From Pseudomonadota bacterium (lineage in GTDB: Bacteria; Pseudomonadota; Alphaproteobacteria; Sphingomonadales; Sphingomonadaceae): a stretch of 13,198 bases of DNA. Positions 7,500 to 13,198 of this stretch are shown here, piece by piece (within the stretch, counting starts at the first letter, position 1; the number at the start of each line of letters is the position of its first letter). The stretch is taken from contig CAUJJQ010000149.1 of assembly GCA_963205285.1 (NCBI GenBank), positions 1 to 13,198 on the forward strand, given 5' to 3'. Below the pieces are notes generated by a model. The model did not search any database and had not been told where the DNA came from. It was given only the letters and a program-made list of their open reading frames with translations. The translations under genes were made by a program, and so were the position numbers.

Positions 7500-8206
7500 T
7501 ATGCCGTTACCCTTTCGCGCACAGTGCGAAACTCAATCTTCTTATCATATGGCGCGCCGATAATCATCCGCTGCACATAAATGCCGGGCAGGTGGATAGT
7601 ATCGGGTTCCAGCGCGCCCACCGGCACGATTTCCTCCACCTCCACCACGCAAATTTTGCCGCAGGTGGCGGCAGGCAGGTTGAAATTGCGCGCAGTCTTG
7701 CGAAAAATCAGATTGCCGCTTTCGTCGGCCTTCCACGCTTTTACGATCGACAGGTCAGCAAAAATCCCCTGCTCCAAAATATAATCCTGCCCATGGAAGT
7801 TTTTGACTTCCTTGCCCTTGGCGACTTCGGTGCCGACGCCGGTGCGGGTGTAAAAGCCGGGGATGCCCGCGCCGCCCGAGCGCATCCGTTCGGCCAATGT
7901 CCCTTGCGGGCAAAACTCCACCTCCAACTCGCCTGCCAGATATTGGCGTTCAAATTCCTTATTTTCCCCGACGTAGGAGGAGATCATTTTTTTAATCTGG
8001 CGGCTGCGCAACAATTTGCCCAGGCCTTCATTGTCGATTCCCGCATTGTTCGACGCGACCGTCAACCCCTTGACCCCCGAAGCGACGATGGCGTCAATCA
8101 GACGTTCGGGAATACCGCACAGGCCAAAACCGCCCGCAGCAATCAGCATATCGTCACGGACAATACCGTCGAGCGCGGCGCGGGCATCGGGGAAGAGCTT
8201 TTTCAT
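7499..8206 (-). CDS. 3-oxoacid CoA-transferase subunit A
   Basis: Alpha subunit of a family I CoA-transferase (ScoA/AtoD/PcaI type), partner of the subunit B encoded at 5561-6196. The 235 residues match the usual length. The glycine-rich CoA-binding signature [13 protein letters not shown] is at 25-37, followed by SNNAG near 52-56, [19 protein letters not shown] and the conserved FHGQDYILE stretch. The ATG at 8206 has a clear ribosome site (AAGGAT, 8 bases upstream). It starts 27 bases after the HAD gene and its stop overlaps the membrane-protein gene by one base. Subunit B lies 1.3 kb downstream, with two unrelated genes between. Confidence 0.93.
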   Translation of the reverse strand: MKKLFPDARAALDGIVRDDMLIAAGGFGLCGIPERLIDAIVASGVKGLTVASNNAGIDNEGLGKLLRSRQIKKMISSYVGENKEFERQYLAGELEVEFCPQGTLAERMRSGGAGIPGFYTRTGVGTEVAKGKEVKNFHGQDYILEQGIFADLSIVKAWKADESGNLIFRKTARNFNLPAATCGKICVVEVEEIVPVGALEPDTIHLPGIYVQRMIIGAPYDKKIEFRTVRERVTA

Positions 8207-8233
8207 TGGATGATCCTTTTGCGCAAAACTTGT

Positions 8234-8896
8234 TTAGTCTTTAGGCCCAGTGCCGAGCAATTTCCACAGCGCTTCGAGCGCGGCGTCCGCATCGGTCACT
8301 TTGATTGCCGCCATGCCCAGCTGTGCCGCGCCTTTGCAATTCACCCCCAGATCATCGAGGTAGATGCATTGCGCGGGCGCGACGCGCAGCGCGGCCGCCG
8401 CCATCTGGTAAATGCGTGCATCGGGTTTGCGAATGCCAAGCTTGCTCGATTCGAACAGCACATCAAATCGCGCCAATATATCGCCTATTTCCACCGCCTT
8501 TGCCGCATCGCGCGCCATCCCCGCACCCTCCCCCACAGGCACATTATTGGTGATACAGCCGATCGCAATACCCGCTGCCTTCAGCCAATCGAGCGCTGCG
8601 ACCATTTGTGGCCGCACCGCGCCCGACAGGCAGGCGATGACCGATGCGCCGTCGAGTGTTACCCCCTGCGCGCGCGCTTCGGCGGCAAATTCGCGGTCAA
8701 AGATGGCGGCGTCTATCTCTGCCCGTTCAAAGCGCGCCCAGGCATTATCATCGGCATTGGTGGCGTTGATCCGGCGGATGATGTCGCGCGGCAGGCCGCG
8801 CGCCGCCTCCAGCGCGTTGAACGCTGCAAAGGGCGAGGAGGTGATGACCCCGCCAAAATCCCACAGCACGGCGCGATAGAGGGATGGATCAGCCAT
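8234..8896 (-). CDS. HAD-IA family hydrolase
   Basis: Cytoplasmic haloacid-dehalogenase superfamily hydrolase of 220 residues, normal for subfamily IA, resembling the EPHX2/ACAD10-type phosphatase domain. Motif I is WDFGGVIT with nucleophile D13, but the usual second Asp (position +2) is G15; motif II is CITNN (T116), motif III includes K152 and K157 (SSKLGIRKPD), and motif IV is YLDDLGVN (D181, D182). A helical cap lies between about 20 and 95. The loss of the +2 acid/base is known in dehalogenase-type members and in the DxGG branch, so the reaction (phosphatase, dehalogenase or other) is open. Its ATG overlaps the end of the lactonase-like gene by 8 bases. Confidence 0.86.
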   Translation of the reverse strand: MADPSLYRAVLWDFGGVITSSPFAAFNALEAARGLPRDIIRRINATNADDNAWARFERAEIDAAIFDREFAAEARAQGVTLDGASVIACLSGAVRPQMVAALDWLKAAGIAIGCITNNVPVGEGAGMARDAAKAVEIGDILARFDVLFESSKLGIRKPDARIYQMAAAALRVAPAQCIYLDDLGVNCKGAAQLGMAAIKVTDADAALEALWKLLGTGPKD

Positions 8897-9812
8897 ATTG
8901 CAGCTTCAGCCCCGGCCGTGGCCAATCAATCACCGCCAGTCGCCCCGTTCCCGACAAAGTGACATAAGCGGTTTGCATATCCGCCCCGCCCCAGCAGATG
9001 TTGGTGGTGAAAATATCGTCGGTGGCAATGAACTCGACCAACTCACCCGTAGGCGAAATAACGCTGATGCCACACTCGCCGATGGTCGCGACGCAGATAT
9101 TGCCGCCTGCTTCCACCCCCAGCGAATCAAAGAATTTATAGCCTGCCGGACGATAAAGGGGGATGCCCGGCCCGCCCGGCCCGGCGCTGTCGTCCACCTT
9201 GCCCGGTGCGATGATGTTAAAGGCGGTCAGGCGACATGTATATGTTTCGGCCGCATAAAGCGTCTTGCCGTCGGGGGACAGGCCGATGCCATTGGGGTTG
9301 TAACTGGGGAAGATAACCTCCTCCATAAAACTGCCGTCCGCCTTGGCATAGAAAATGCCAACGATGTCATGGCAGCGTTTGGCATAATCGACCTTGCCAT
9401 GGTCGGTGAACCAAAAGCCGCCGTGGGCATCGAACACGATGTCGTTGGGACCGCGCAGCGTGCAGCCAAAATCCCCCGATTTATAAAGGATTTCCACTGC
9501 GCCGGTGGCAATGTCGATGCGCTCGATCCGCCCGCCCGAATAATTATCGGAAATGCCATGCGGTGACAGCATGCCGTTGTTTTCGACATAGTTGAAACCG
9601 CCATTATTGCAGCAATATAGCTTGCCCTCCGGCCCGATGGCGAGGCCATTTGGCCCGCCCCCTGGGGTGGCGATGACCTGCTTCTGCCCGTCGGGGGTGA
9701 CGCGGGTGATGCGCCCCGCCTCTATCTCGGTCAGGATGACGCTACCGTCGTGCATCGCCACCGGTCCTTCGGGAAAACGCAGTCCCTCTGCCAAAATACG
9801 CATATTTGCCAT
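8889..9812 (-). CDS. SMP-30/gluconolactonase/LRE-like family protein
   Basis: Six-bladed beta-propeller, 307 residues, of the SMP-30/gluconolaconase family, which opens sugar-acid or other lactones with one bound divalent metal. The putative metal and substrate residues are in place by comparison with human SMP-30: E15 (RFPEGPV), N123 (RGPNDIVFD), N174 (YNPNGIGLSPDG) and D229 (FFDSLGVEAGG). Repeated blade motifs (GGGPNGLAIGPEGKLYCCNN, HGGFWFTDHG) support the fold. No signal peptide, so cytoplasmic. The ATG at 9812 is preceded by GGAGGG seven to eight bases upstream; the frame stays open to 10250 but that part is antisense to the aldehyde dehydrogenase and is not used. It is the first gene of the eight-gene minus-strand run and diverges from the aldehyde dehydrogenase. 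The lactone substrate is unknown. Confidence 0.9.
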   Translation of the reverse strand: MANMRILAEGLRFPEGPVAMHDGSVILTEIEAGRITRVTPDGQKQVIATPGGGPNGLAIGPEGKLYCCNNGGFNYVENNGMLSPHGISDNYSGGRIERIDIATGAVEILYKSGDFGCTLRGPNDIVFDAHGGFWFTDHGKVDYAKRCHDIVGIFYAKADGSFMEEVIFPSYNPNGIGLSPDGKTLYAAETYTCRLTAFNIIAPGKVDDSAGPGGPGIPLYRPAGYKFFDSLGVEAGGNICVATIGECGISVISPTGELVEFIATDDIFTTNICWGGADMQTAYVTLSGTGRLAVIDWPRPGLKLQYG

Positions 9813-9917
9813 CGCACCCTCCGCTGCTTTGCCTCTTGTCCCAATTGGGCTTAAGAGGTTGGCCAGCGTCCGACAAGCGCGCAGCGGCGAAAATGAAACA
9901 GGAAAGAAAACAAAGGC
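9813..9917. promoter_or_regulatory. Divergent promoter region with dyad symmetry at 9832-9858
   Basis: The 105 bases between the divergent lactonase-like and aldehyde dehydrogenase genes must hold both promoters. They contain an exact 10-bp palindrome CCCAATTGGG (9840-9849) flanked by CCTCTT (9832-9837) and AAGAGG (9853-9858), giving a nested dyad of 27 bases. Possible -35 boxes TTGTCG (9876-9871, minus strand) and TTGCCT (9829-9834, plus strand) have only poor -10 partners, and these fall inside the dyad. A shared repressor or activator site is the simplest reading. No regulator gene lies in the window. Confidence 0.45.
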
Positions 9918-11351
9918 ATGCAAGACTATTCGGCCGATCTGAAACTGTTCATTGATGGCGCATGGCAAGGGAGCGAGGGGCGCGATTGCCTGTCCGTCCA
10001 TAATCCCGCCACGGCTGAGACCATCGCCGCACTGCCCAAGGCGAGCGAAGCGGACATTGACCTTGCCCTTGCCAGCGCCGCGCGCGGCTTTGCCGCATGG
10101 CGCGCCGCATCGGTTGATGCGCGGGCGGACATATTGCACCGCGCCGCCAGCTTGCTGCGCGAACGGGTGGAACCCATTGCCACCATGCTCACCATCGAAC
10201 AGGGCAAGCCGATTGCCGAAGCCAAGGGGGAGGTTGCAGGCGCGGCGCAATTATTTGACTGGTGTGCCGAGGATGCGCGCCGCCAATATGGCCGCACCTT
10301 GGTGCGCCCCAGCGGACAAAGGTCGATGGTGCTGCAACAACCCGTCGGGCCGGTAGCGATTTTTACGCCGTGGAATTTTCCGCTCTATCTGATGGCCAAG
10401 AAAATGGCGGCGGCACTCGCGGTTGGTTGCTCAGTCATCGCCAAGCCGGCGGAGGAAACCCCGGCCTGCACCGCAGCATTGATGCAATGTCTGGTCGATG
10501 CGGGGCTGCCCGGCGATGTCGCGCAATTGCTCTATGGCGACCCGGCGATGATTTCATCGCGCCTCATCGCTTCGCCCGTCATTCGCAAGATCAGCTTTAC
10601 CGGATCAACCGCTGTGGGGGCGCATTTGATGCGGCTGTGCGCGGACAGCGTCACCCCATCGACGATGGAATTGGGCGGTCACGCGCCGGTTCTGGTCTTT
10701 GCCGATTGCGATTTGGACCGCGTGCTAGACTTGGCGGTGCCGCAGAAATTCCGCAACGCGGGGCAGGTTTGCGTGTCGCCCACGCGTTTCTTTGTTGAAG
10801 CGCCGATCCATGATGCCTTTGTCGCGGGCTTTGCGCAGCGTATGGCCAAATTGCGCGTGGGCAATGGTTTGGACAGCGACACAACCATGGGCCCGCTCGC
10901 CAACGCGCGCCGCCCGCAGGCCGTGGCCGCGCTGGTTGCCGATGCGCTGGCCAAGGGGGGTGAGCTGGTCGCGGGTGGGGAGGCGCGCGAAGGGGCGGGC
11001 AATTATTTCGACCCCAGCCTGATTGCCAATGTCCCCGATGATGCCGATGTCATGCAGGTCGAACCCTTTGGCCCGCTCGCGCTCACGCGCAGCTTTGGGG
11101 ATATGGACGAAGCCATTGCGCTCGCCAATGCGACGCCTTTTGGTCTTGCCGCCTTTGCCTTTACCGAAAATGGCCGCCGCGCCAATCTGGTCGCCGACGC
11201 TATCGAAGCAGGCATGGTTGGCATTAACAGCTTTACCATTTCGGGGGCCGACACCCCCTTTGGCGGGGTCAAACATTCGGGCTTTGGCAGTGAGGGCGGG
11301 CCGGAGGGCCTCGGCAATTATTGCGTGACCAAGGCGGTGCATCTCGCCTGA
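9918..11351 (+). CDS. Aldehyde dehydrogenase, succinate-semialdehyde dehydrogenase-like
   Basis: NAD(P)+-dependent aldehyde dehydrogenase of 477 residues, normal length, oxidising an aldehyde to its acid in the cytoplasm. Family residues are complete: N153 (FTPWNFPL), K176 (IAKPAEETP), the coenzyme loop FTGSTAVG at 227-234, general base E251 (MELGGHAP) and catalytic C285 (NAGQVCVSPTRF), plus EPFGP near 385 and a C-terminal PFGGVKHSGFGSEGG. The EGAAQLFDW-type region and the GQVCVSPTR motif resemble the succinate-semialdehyde/glutarate-semialdehyde dehydrogenase group, but aldehyde specificity is not proven. The ATG at 9918 has AGGAAAG about 12 bases upstream and AAAGG close by. It overlaps the following DUF454 gene by one base and diverges from the lactonase-like gene. 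Confidence 0.93.
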   Translation: MQDYSADLKLFIDGAWQGSEGRDCLSVHNPATAETIAALPKASEADIDLALASAARGFAAWRAASVDARADILHRAASLLRERVEPIATMLTIEQGKPIAEAKGEVAGAAQLFDWCAEDARRQYGRTLVRPSGQRSMVLQQPVGPVAIFTPWNFPLYLMAKKMAAALAVGCSVIAKPAEETPACTAALMQCLVDAGLPGDVAQLLYGDPAMISSRLIASPVIRKISFTGSTAVGAHLMRLCADSVTPSTMELGGHAPVLVFADCDLDRVLDLAVPQKFRNAGQVCVSPTRFFVEAPIHDAFVAGFAQRMAKLRVGNGLDSDTTMGPLANARRPQAVAALVADALAKGGELVAGGEAREGAGNYFDPSLIANVPDDADVMQVEPFGPLALTRSFGDMDEAIALANATPFGLAAFAFTENGRRANLVADAIEAGMVGINSFTISGADTPFGGVKHSGFGSEGGPEGLGNYCVTKAVHLA

Positions 11352-11713
11352 TGGGGCTATGGGCGCGCCACATCTGGAATGTCGGCGGGGTCGTTGCGCT
11401 GGCGCTCGGCACCATCGGCATTGCGCTGCCTTTGTTGCCGACCGTTCCCTTTTACATATTGGCCGCATTCTGCTTCGCGCGCGGCAATCGCGCGTGGGAA
11501 GCAAAACTGCTCGACCATCCGCGATTTGGCCCGCCAATCCGTAACTGGCGCGAAAAGGGGGCGATTGCGCGGCGCGGCAAATGGGCGGCGACCATTGCCT
11601 TTGCGCTGTCCATCGGACTTGGCGCGCTGACGCTCCACATGCCCTGGGTGTTGCTGCCCCCCGCCACCGCGCTGATTTCGCTCGGCTGGCTGTGGACCCG
11701 CCCCGAAGGCTGA
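11351..11713 (+). CDS. DUF454/YbaN family inner-membrane protein
   Basis: A 120-residue membrane protein matching the DUF454 (YbaN) pattern: hydrophobic segment about 8-40 with the signature GTIGIALPLLPTVPFYILAA, then CFARGNRAWEAKLLDHPRFGPPIRNWREKGAIARRGK-like cytoplasmic part (given here only as the segment 41-77), and a second hydrophobic region about 78-115. Function of the family is unknown. The ATG at 11351 shares one base with the aldehyde dehydrogenase stop (TGATG), so the two are probably translationally coupled. Confidence 0.88.
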   Translation: MGLWARHIWNVGGVVALALGTIGIALPLLPTVPFYILAAFCFARGNRAWEAKLLDHPRFGPPIRNWREKGAIARRGKWAATIAFALSIGLGALTLHMPWVLLPPATALISLGWLWTRPEG

Positions 11714-11749
11714 TTGTCGCGCCCGCAAGCCTGCGCTAGAGCAACCCGC

Positions 11750-13198
11750 ATGACCAGCTATCCGCAGCGCACCGGCGCCCAAATTCTTGTCGATCAACTT
11801 TTGCTGCAAGGGTGCGACCGCATCTTCACAGTGCCGGGCGAAAGCTTTTTATCGGTGCTCGACGCGCTGCACGATGCGCCTGCCATCGACACCATCGTCT
11901 GCCGTCAAGAAGGCGGCGTCGGCTTTATGGCGGCAGCAGATGGCAATATGACCGGGCGCCCTGGCATTGCCTTTGTCACGCGAGGGCCAGGTGCGACCAA
12001 TGCCAGCATCGGCGTTCATGTCGCGATGCAGGACAGCCTGCCGATGATATTGTTCATCGGTGATGTGGATCGCGACATGCGCGACCGCGAAGGCTTTCAA
12101 GAAGTGGATTTTCAAGCGATGTTCGCGCCGCTCGCCAAATGGACGGCGCGCATCGACAATGCGGCCCGCATCCCCGAATATGTCGCACGCGCCTATGCAA
12201 CCGCCATGGCGGGACGGCCGGGGCCGGTGGTGATTGCGCTGCCAGAGGATATGTTGCGCGATCTGGCATCGGTGGCTGATCGCCCACGAGTTGAGGCACC
12301 AGAACAAGACCCCGATGCTGCCGCGATGGGTGTTTTCATGGAATTGCTGGCCAATGCATCGGCCCCAGTTGCAATTATCGGCGGGGCGGGTTGGAACGCG
12401 GGTGCGGCACATTATTGGGCGGAATTTGCAACGCGCGTCGGCCTCCCCACCGCTGCTGCATTCCGGCGGCAGGATGCCATCGACAATCAATGCCCGGTCT
12501 ATGCCGGCAATTTGGGCTATGGTCCCAACCCCAAATTGCTGGAACGGATACGCGCGGCGGATTTGATTGTCGCGGTCGGCGCGCGTTTGGGGGAGGCGAC
12601 GACCGATGGCTATACGCTCATCACCCCCGACCATCCGGGCCAGACATTGGTGCATGTCCACCCCGACCCCAATGAATTGAACCGCGTGTATCGCACCGAC
12701 TTACCCATCTGCGCCTATCCGCACGAATTTGCGGAGATGGCCGCGCTGTGGGAAAGTGATGTCATCGCCTTTGACGCAGGGACAGCGGCCCATGCCGAAT
12801 GGCGCGCATGGAACAAGGTGGTGCCGTTCGACACCCCTCTCGACCTTGGCCAGTGCGTCGGGGCGATGGCGGCGCGCCTCCCCGCCGATACGATTATCTG
12901 CAATGGTGCGGGCAATTTTTCGGGCTGGTGGCATCGGCACTGGGCCTATGCACCGATGGTGAGCCAGCTTGCCCCAACAGCAGGGGCAATGGGTTATGGC
13001 GTCCCCGCTGCGGTTGCGGCGGCGCGGCGCAACCCCGACAAAATGGTCGTCGCGCTGGCGGGGGATGGTGATTTCCTGATGAACGGTCAGGAATTGGCGA
13101 CCGCCGTCCAATATGGGTTGGATATGTTGGTGCTGGTTGTCGACAACGGCGCCTATGGCACCATCCGCATGCCTCAGGACCGCGAATATCCCGCGCGC
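11750..13198 (+). CDS. Thiamine-diphosphate-dependent enzyme, acetolactate synthase-like large subunit (partial, runs off right edge)
   Basis: TPP enzyme of the acetolactate synthase/benzoylformate decarboxylase/pyruvate oxidase superfamily, acting on 2-oxoacids. The 483 residues visible start MTSYPQRTGAQILVDQLL and show the N-terminal PYR domain with catalytic glutamate E54 (VCRQEGGVGFMAA) and RGPGATNAS at 78-86, the central domain (about 190-340), and the PP domain with LAPTAGAMGYGVPAA (408-420) and the TPP/Mg2+ motif GDGDFLMNG at 438-446 ending in VVDN (N466). About 60-80 residues are likely missing beyond the edge. It starts 36 bases after the DUF454 gene with no strong ribosome site. No regulatory small subunit or other leucine/valine gene lies next to it, so a catabolic 2-oxoacid decarboxylase or synthase is as likely as true acetolactate synthase. 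Confidence 0.88.
   Translation, partial: MTSYPQRTGAQILVDQLLLQGCDRIFTVPGESFLSVLDALHDAPAIDTIVCRQEGGVGFMAAADGNMTGRPGIAFVTRGPGATNASIGVHVAMQDSLPMILFIGDVDRDMRDREGFQEVDFQAMFAPLAKWTARIDNAARIPEYVARAYATAMAGRPGPVVIALPEDMLRDLASVADRPRVEAPEQDPDAAAMGVFMELLANASAPVAIIGGAGWNAGAAHYWAEFATRVGLPTAAAFRRQDAIDNQCPVYAGNLGYGPNPKLLERIRAADLIVAVGARLGEATTDGYTLITPDHPGQTLVHVHPDPNELNRVYRTDLPICAYPHEFAEMAALWESDVIAFDAGTAAHAEWRAWNKVVPFDTPLDLGQCVGAMAARLPADTIICNGAGNFSGWWHRHWAYAPMVSQLAPTAGAMGYGVPAAVAAARRNPDKMVVALAGDGDFLMNGQELATAVQYGLDMLVLVVDNGAYGTIRMPQDREYPAR

Noticed and set aside
7448..8962. Second 504-codon open frame on the plus strand
   Set aside because: Antisense to the CoA-transferase A and HAD genes, whose motifs are intact; low-complexity His/Arg-rich translation. 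The equal length to the other long antisense frame is a coincidence.
9813..10250. N-terminal extension of the SMP-30-like frame
   Set aside because: The frame is open but runs through the divergent promoter region and antisense to the aldehyde dehydrogenase. The ATG at 9812 has a good ribosome site and matches the family start.
10725..11537. 270-codon open frame on the minus strand
   Set aside because: Antisense to the aldehyde dehydrogenase and DUF454 genes; no motif, composition typical of a shadow frame.
11849..12661. 270-codon open frame on the minus strand
   Set aside because: Antisense to the TPP enzyme whose catalytic and cofactor motifs are clear; no domain visible in the minus-strand translation.
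1..13198. Signs of a mobile element, CRISPR, phage or defence island
   Set aside because: No transposase, integrase, phage or restriction genes, no direct-repeat arrays, no tRNA or att-like sites; base composition looks even across the window.

Overview
The window reads as chromosome from a GC-rich alphaproteobacterium. Protein wording, gene style (overlapping, tightly packed genes) and the mix of families suggest a sphingomonad (Sphingopyxis/Sphingorhabdus-like); this is inference from sequence style, not from a marker gene. There are no rRNA, tRNA, CRISPR or transposon features. Coding density is very high: no stretch over 300 bases lacks a gene, and the longest gaps are 124 bases (772-895), 105 bases (9813-9917) and 61 bases (3818-3878).

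Minus strand, read right to left from 9812 to 3879, is one continuous run of eight genes whose neighbours overlap or lie within 27 bases of each other: SMP-30/gluconolactonase-like protein, HAD hydrolase, 3-oxoacid CoA-transferase subunit A, a small four-helix membrane protein, a HAD-like lipoprotein, CoA-transferase subunit B, an aspartyl/asparaginyl beta-hydroxylase-domain protein and a membrane-anchored thermonuclease. The two CoA-transferase subunits, usually adjacent, are separated by the membrane protein and the lipoprotein. After 61 bases the same strand continues with leuC, an exported metallo-beta-lactamase-fold lactonase-like enzyme, and leuD (the isopropylmalate isomerase of leucine synthesis, interrupted by a foreign-looking gene), then after 124 bases with a quinone-oxidoreductase-type MDR gene that runs off the left edge.

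Plus strand, right part: diverging from the SMP-30-like gene across a 105-base region with a clear dyad symmetry are an aldehyde dehydrogenase (succinate-semialdehyde dehydrogenase-like), a DUF454/YbaN membrane protein overlapping it by one base, and a thiamine-diphosphate enzyme of the acetolactate synthase/2-oxoacid decarboxylase superfamily that runs off the right edge.

How they may work together: lactonase, TPP-dependent 2-oxoacid enzyme, aldehyde dehydrogenase and CoA-transferase could in principle form a route lactone -> hydroxy/oxo acid -> aldehyde -> acid -> acyl-CoA. That is a hypothesis from gene content and divergent layout only. The most unusual points are the lactonase-like gene inside leuCD, the split CoA-transferase operon, and the dyad in the divergent region. 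I did not find a convincing wholly new system such as a defence island or mobile element.
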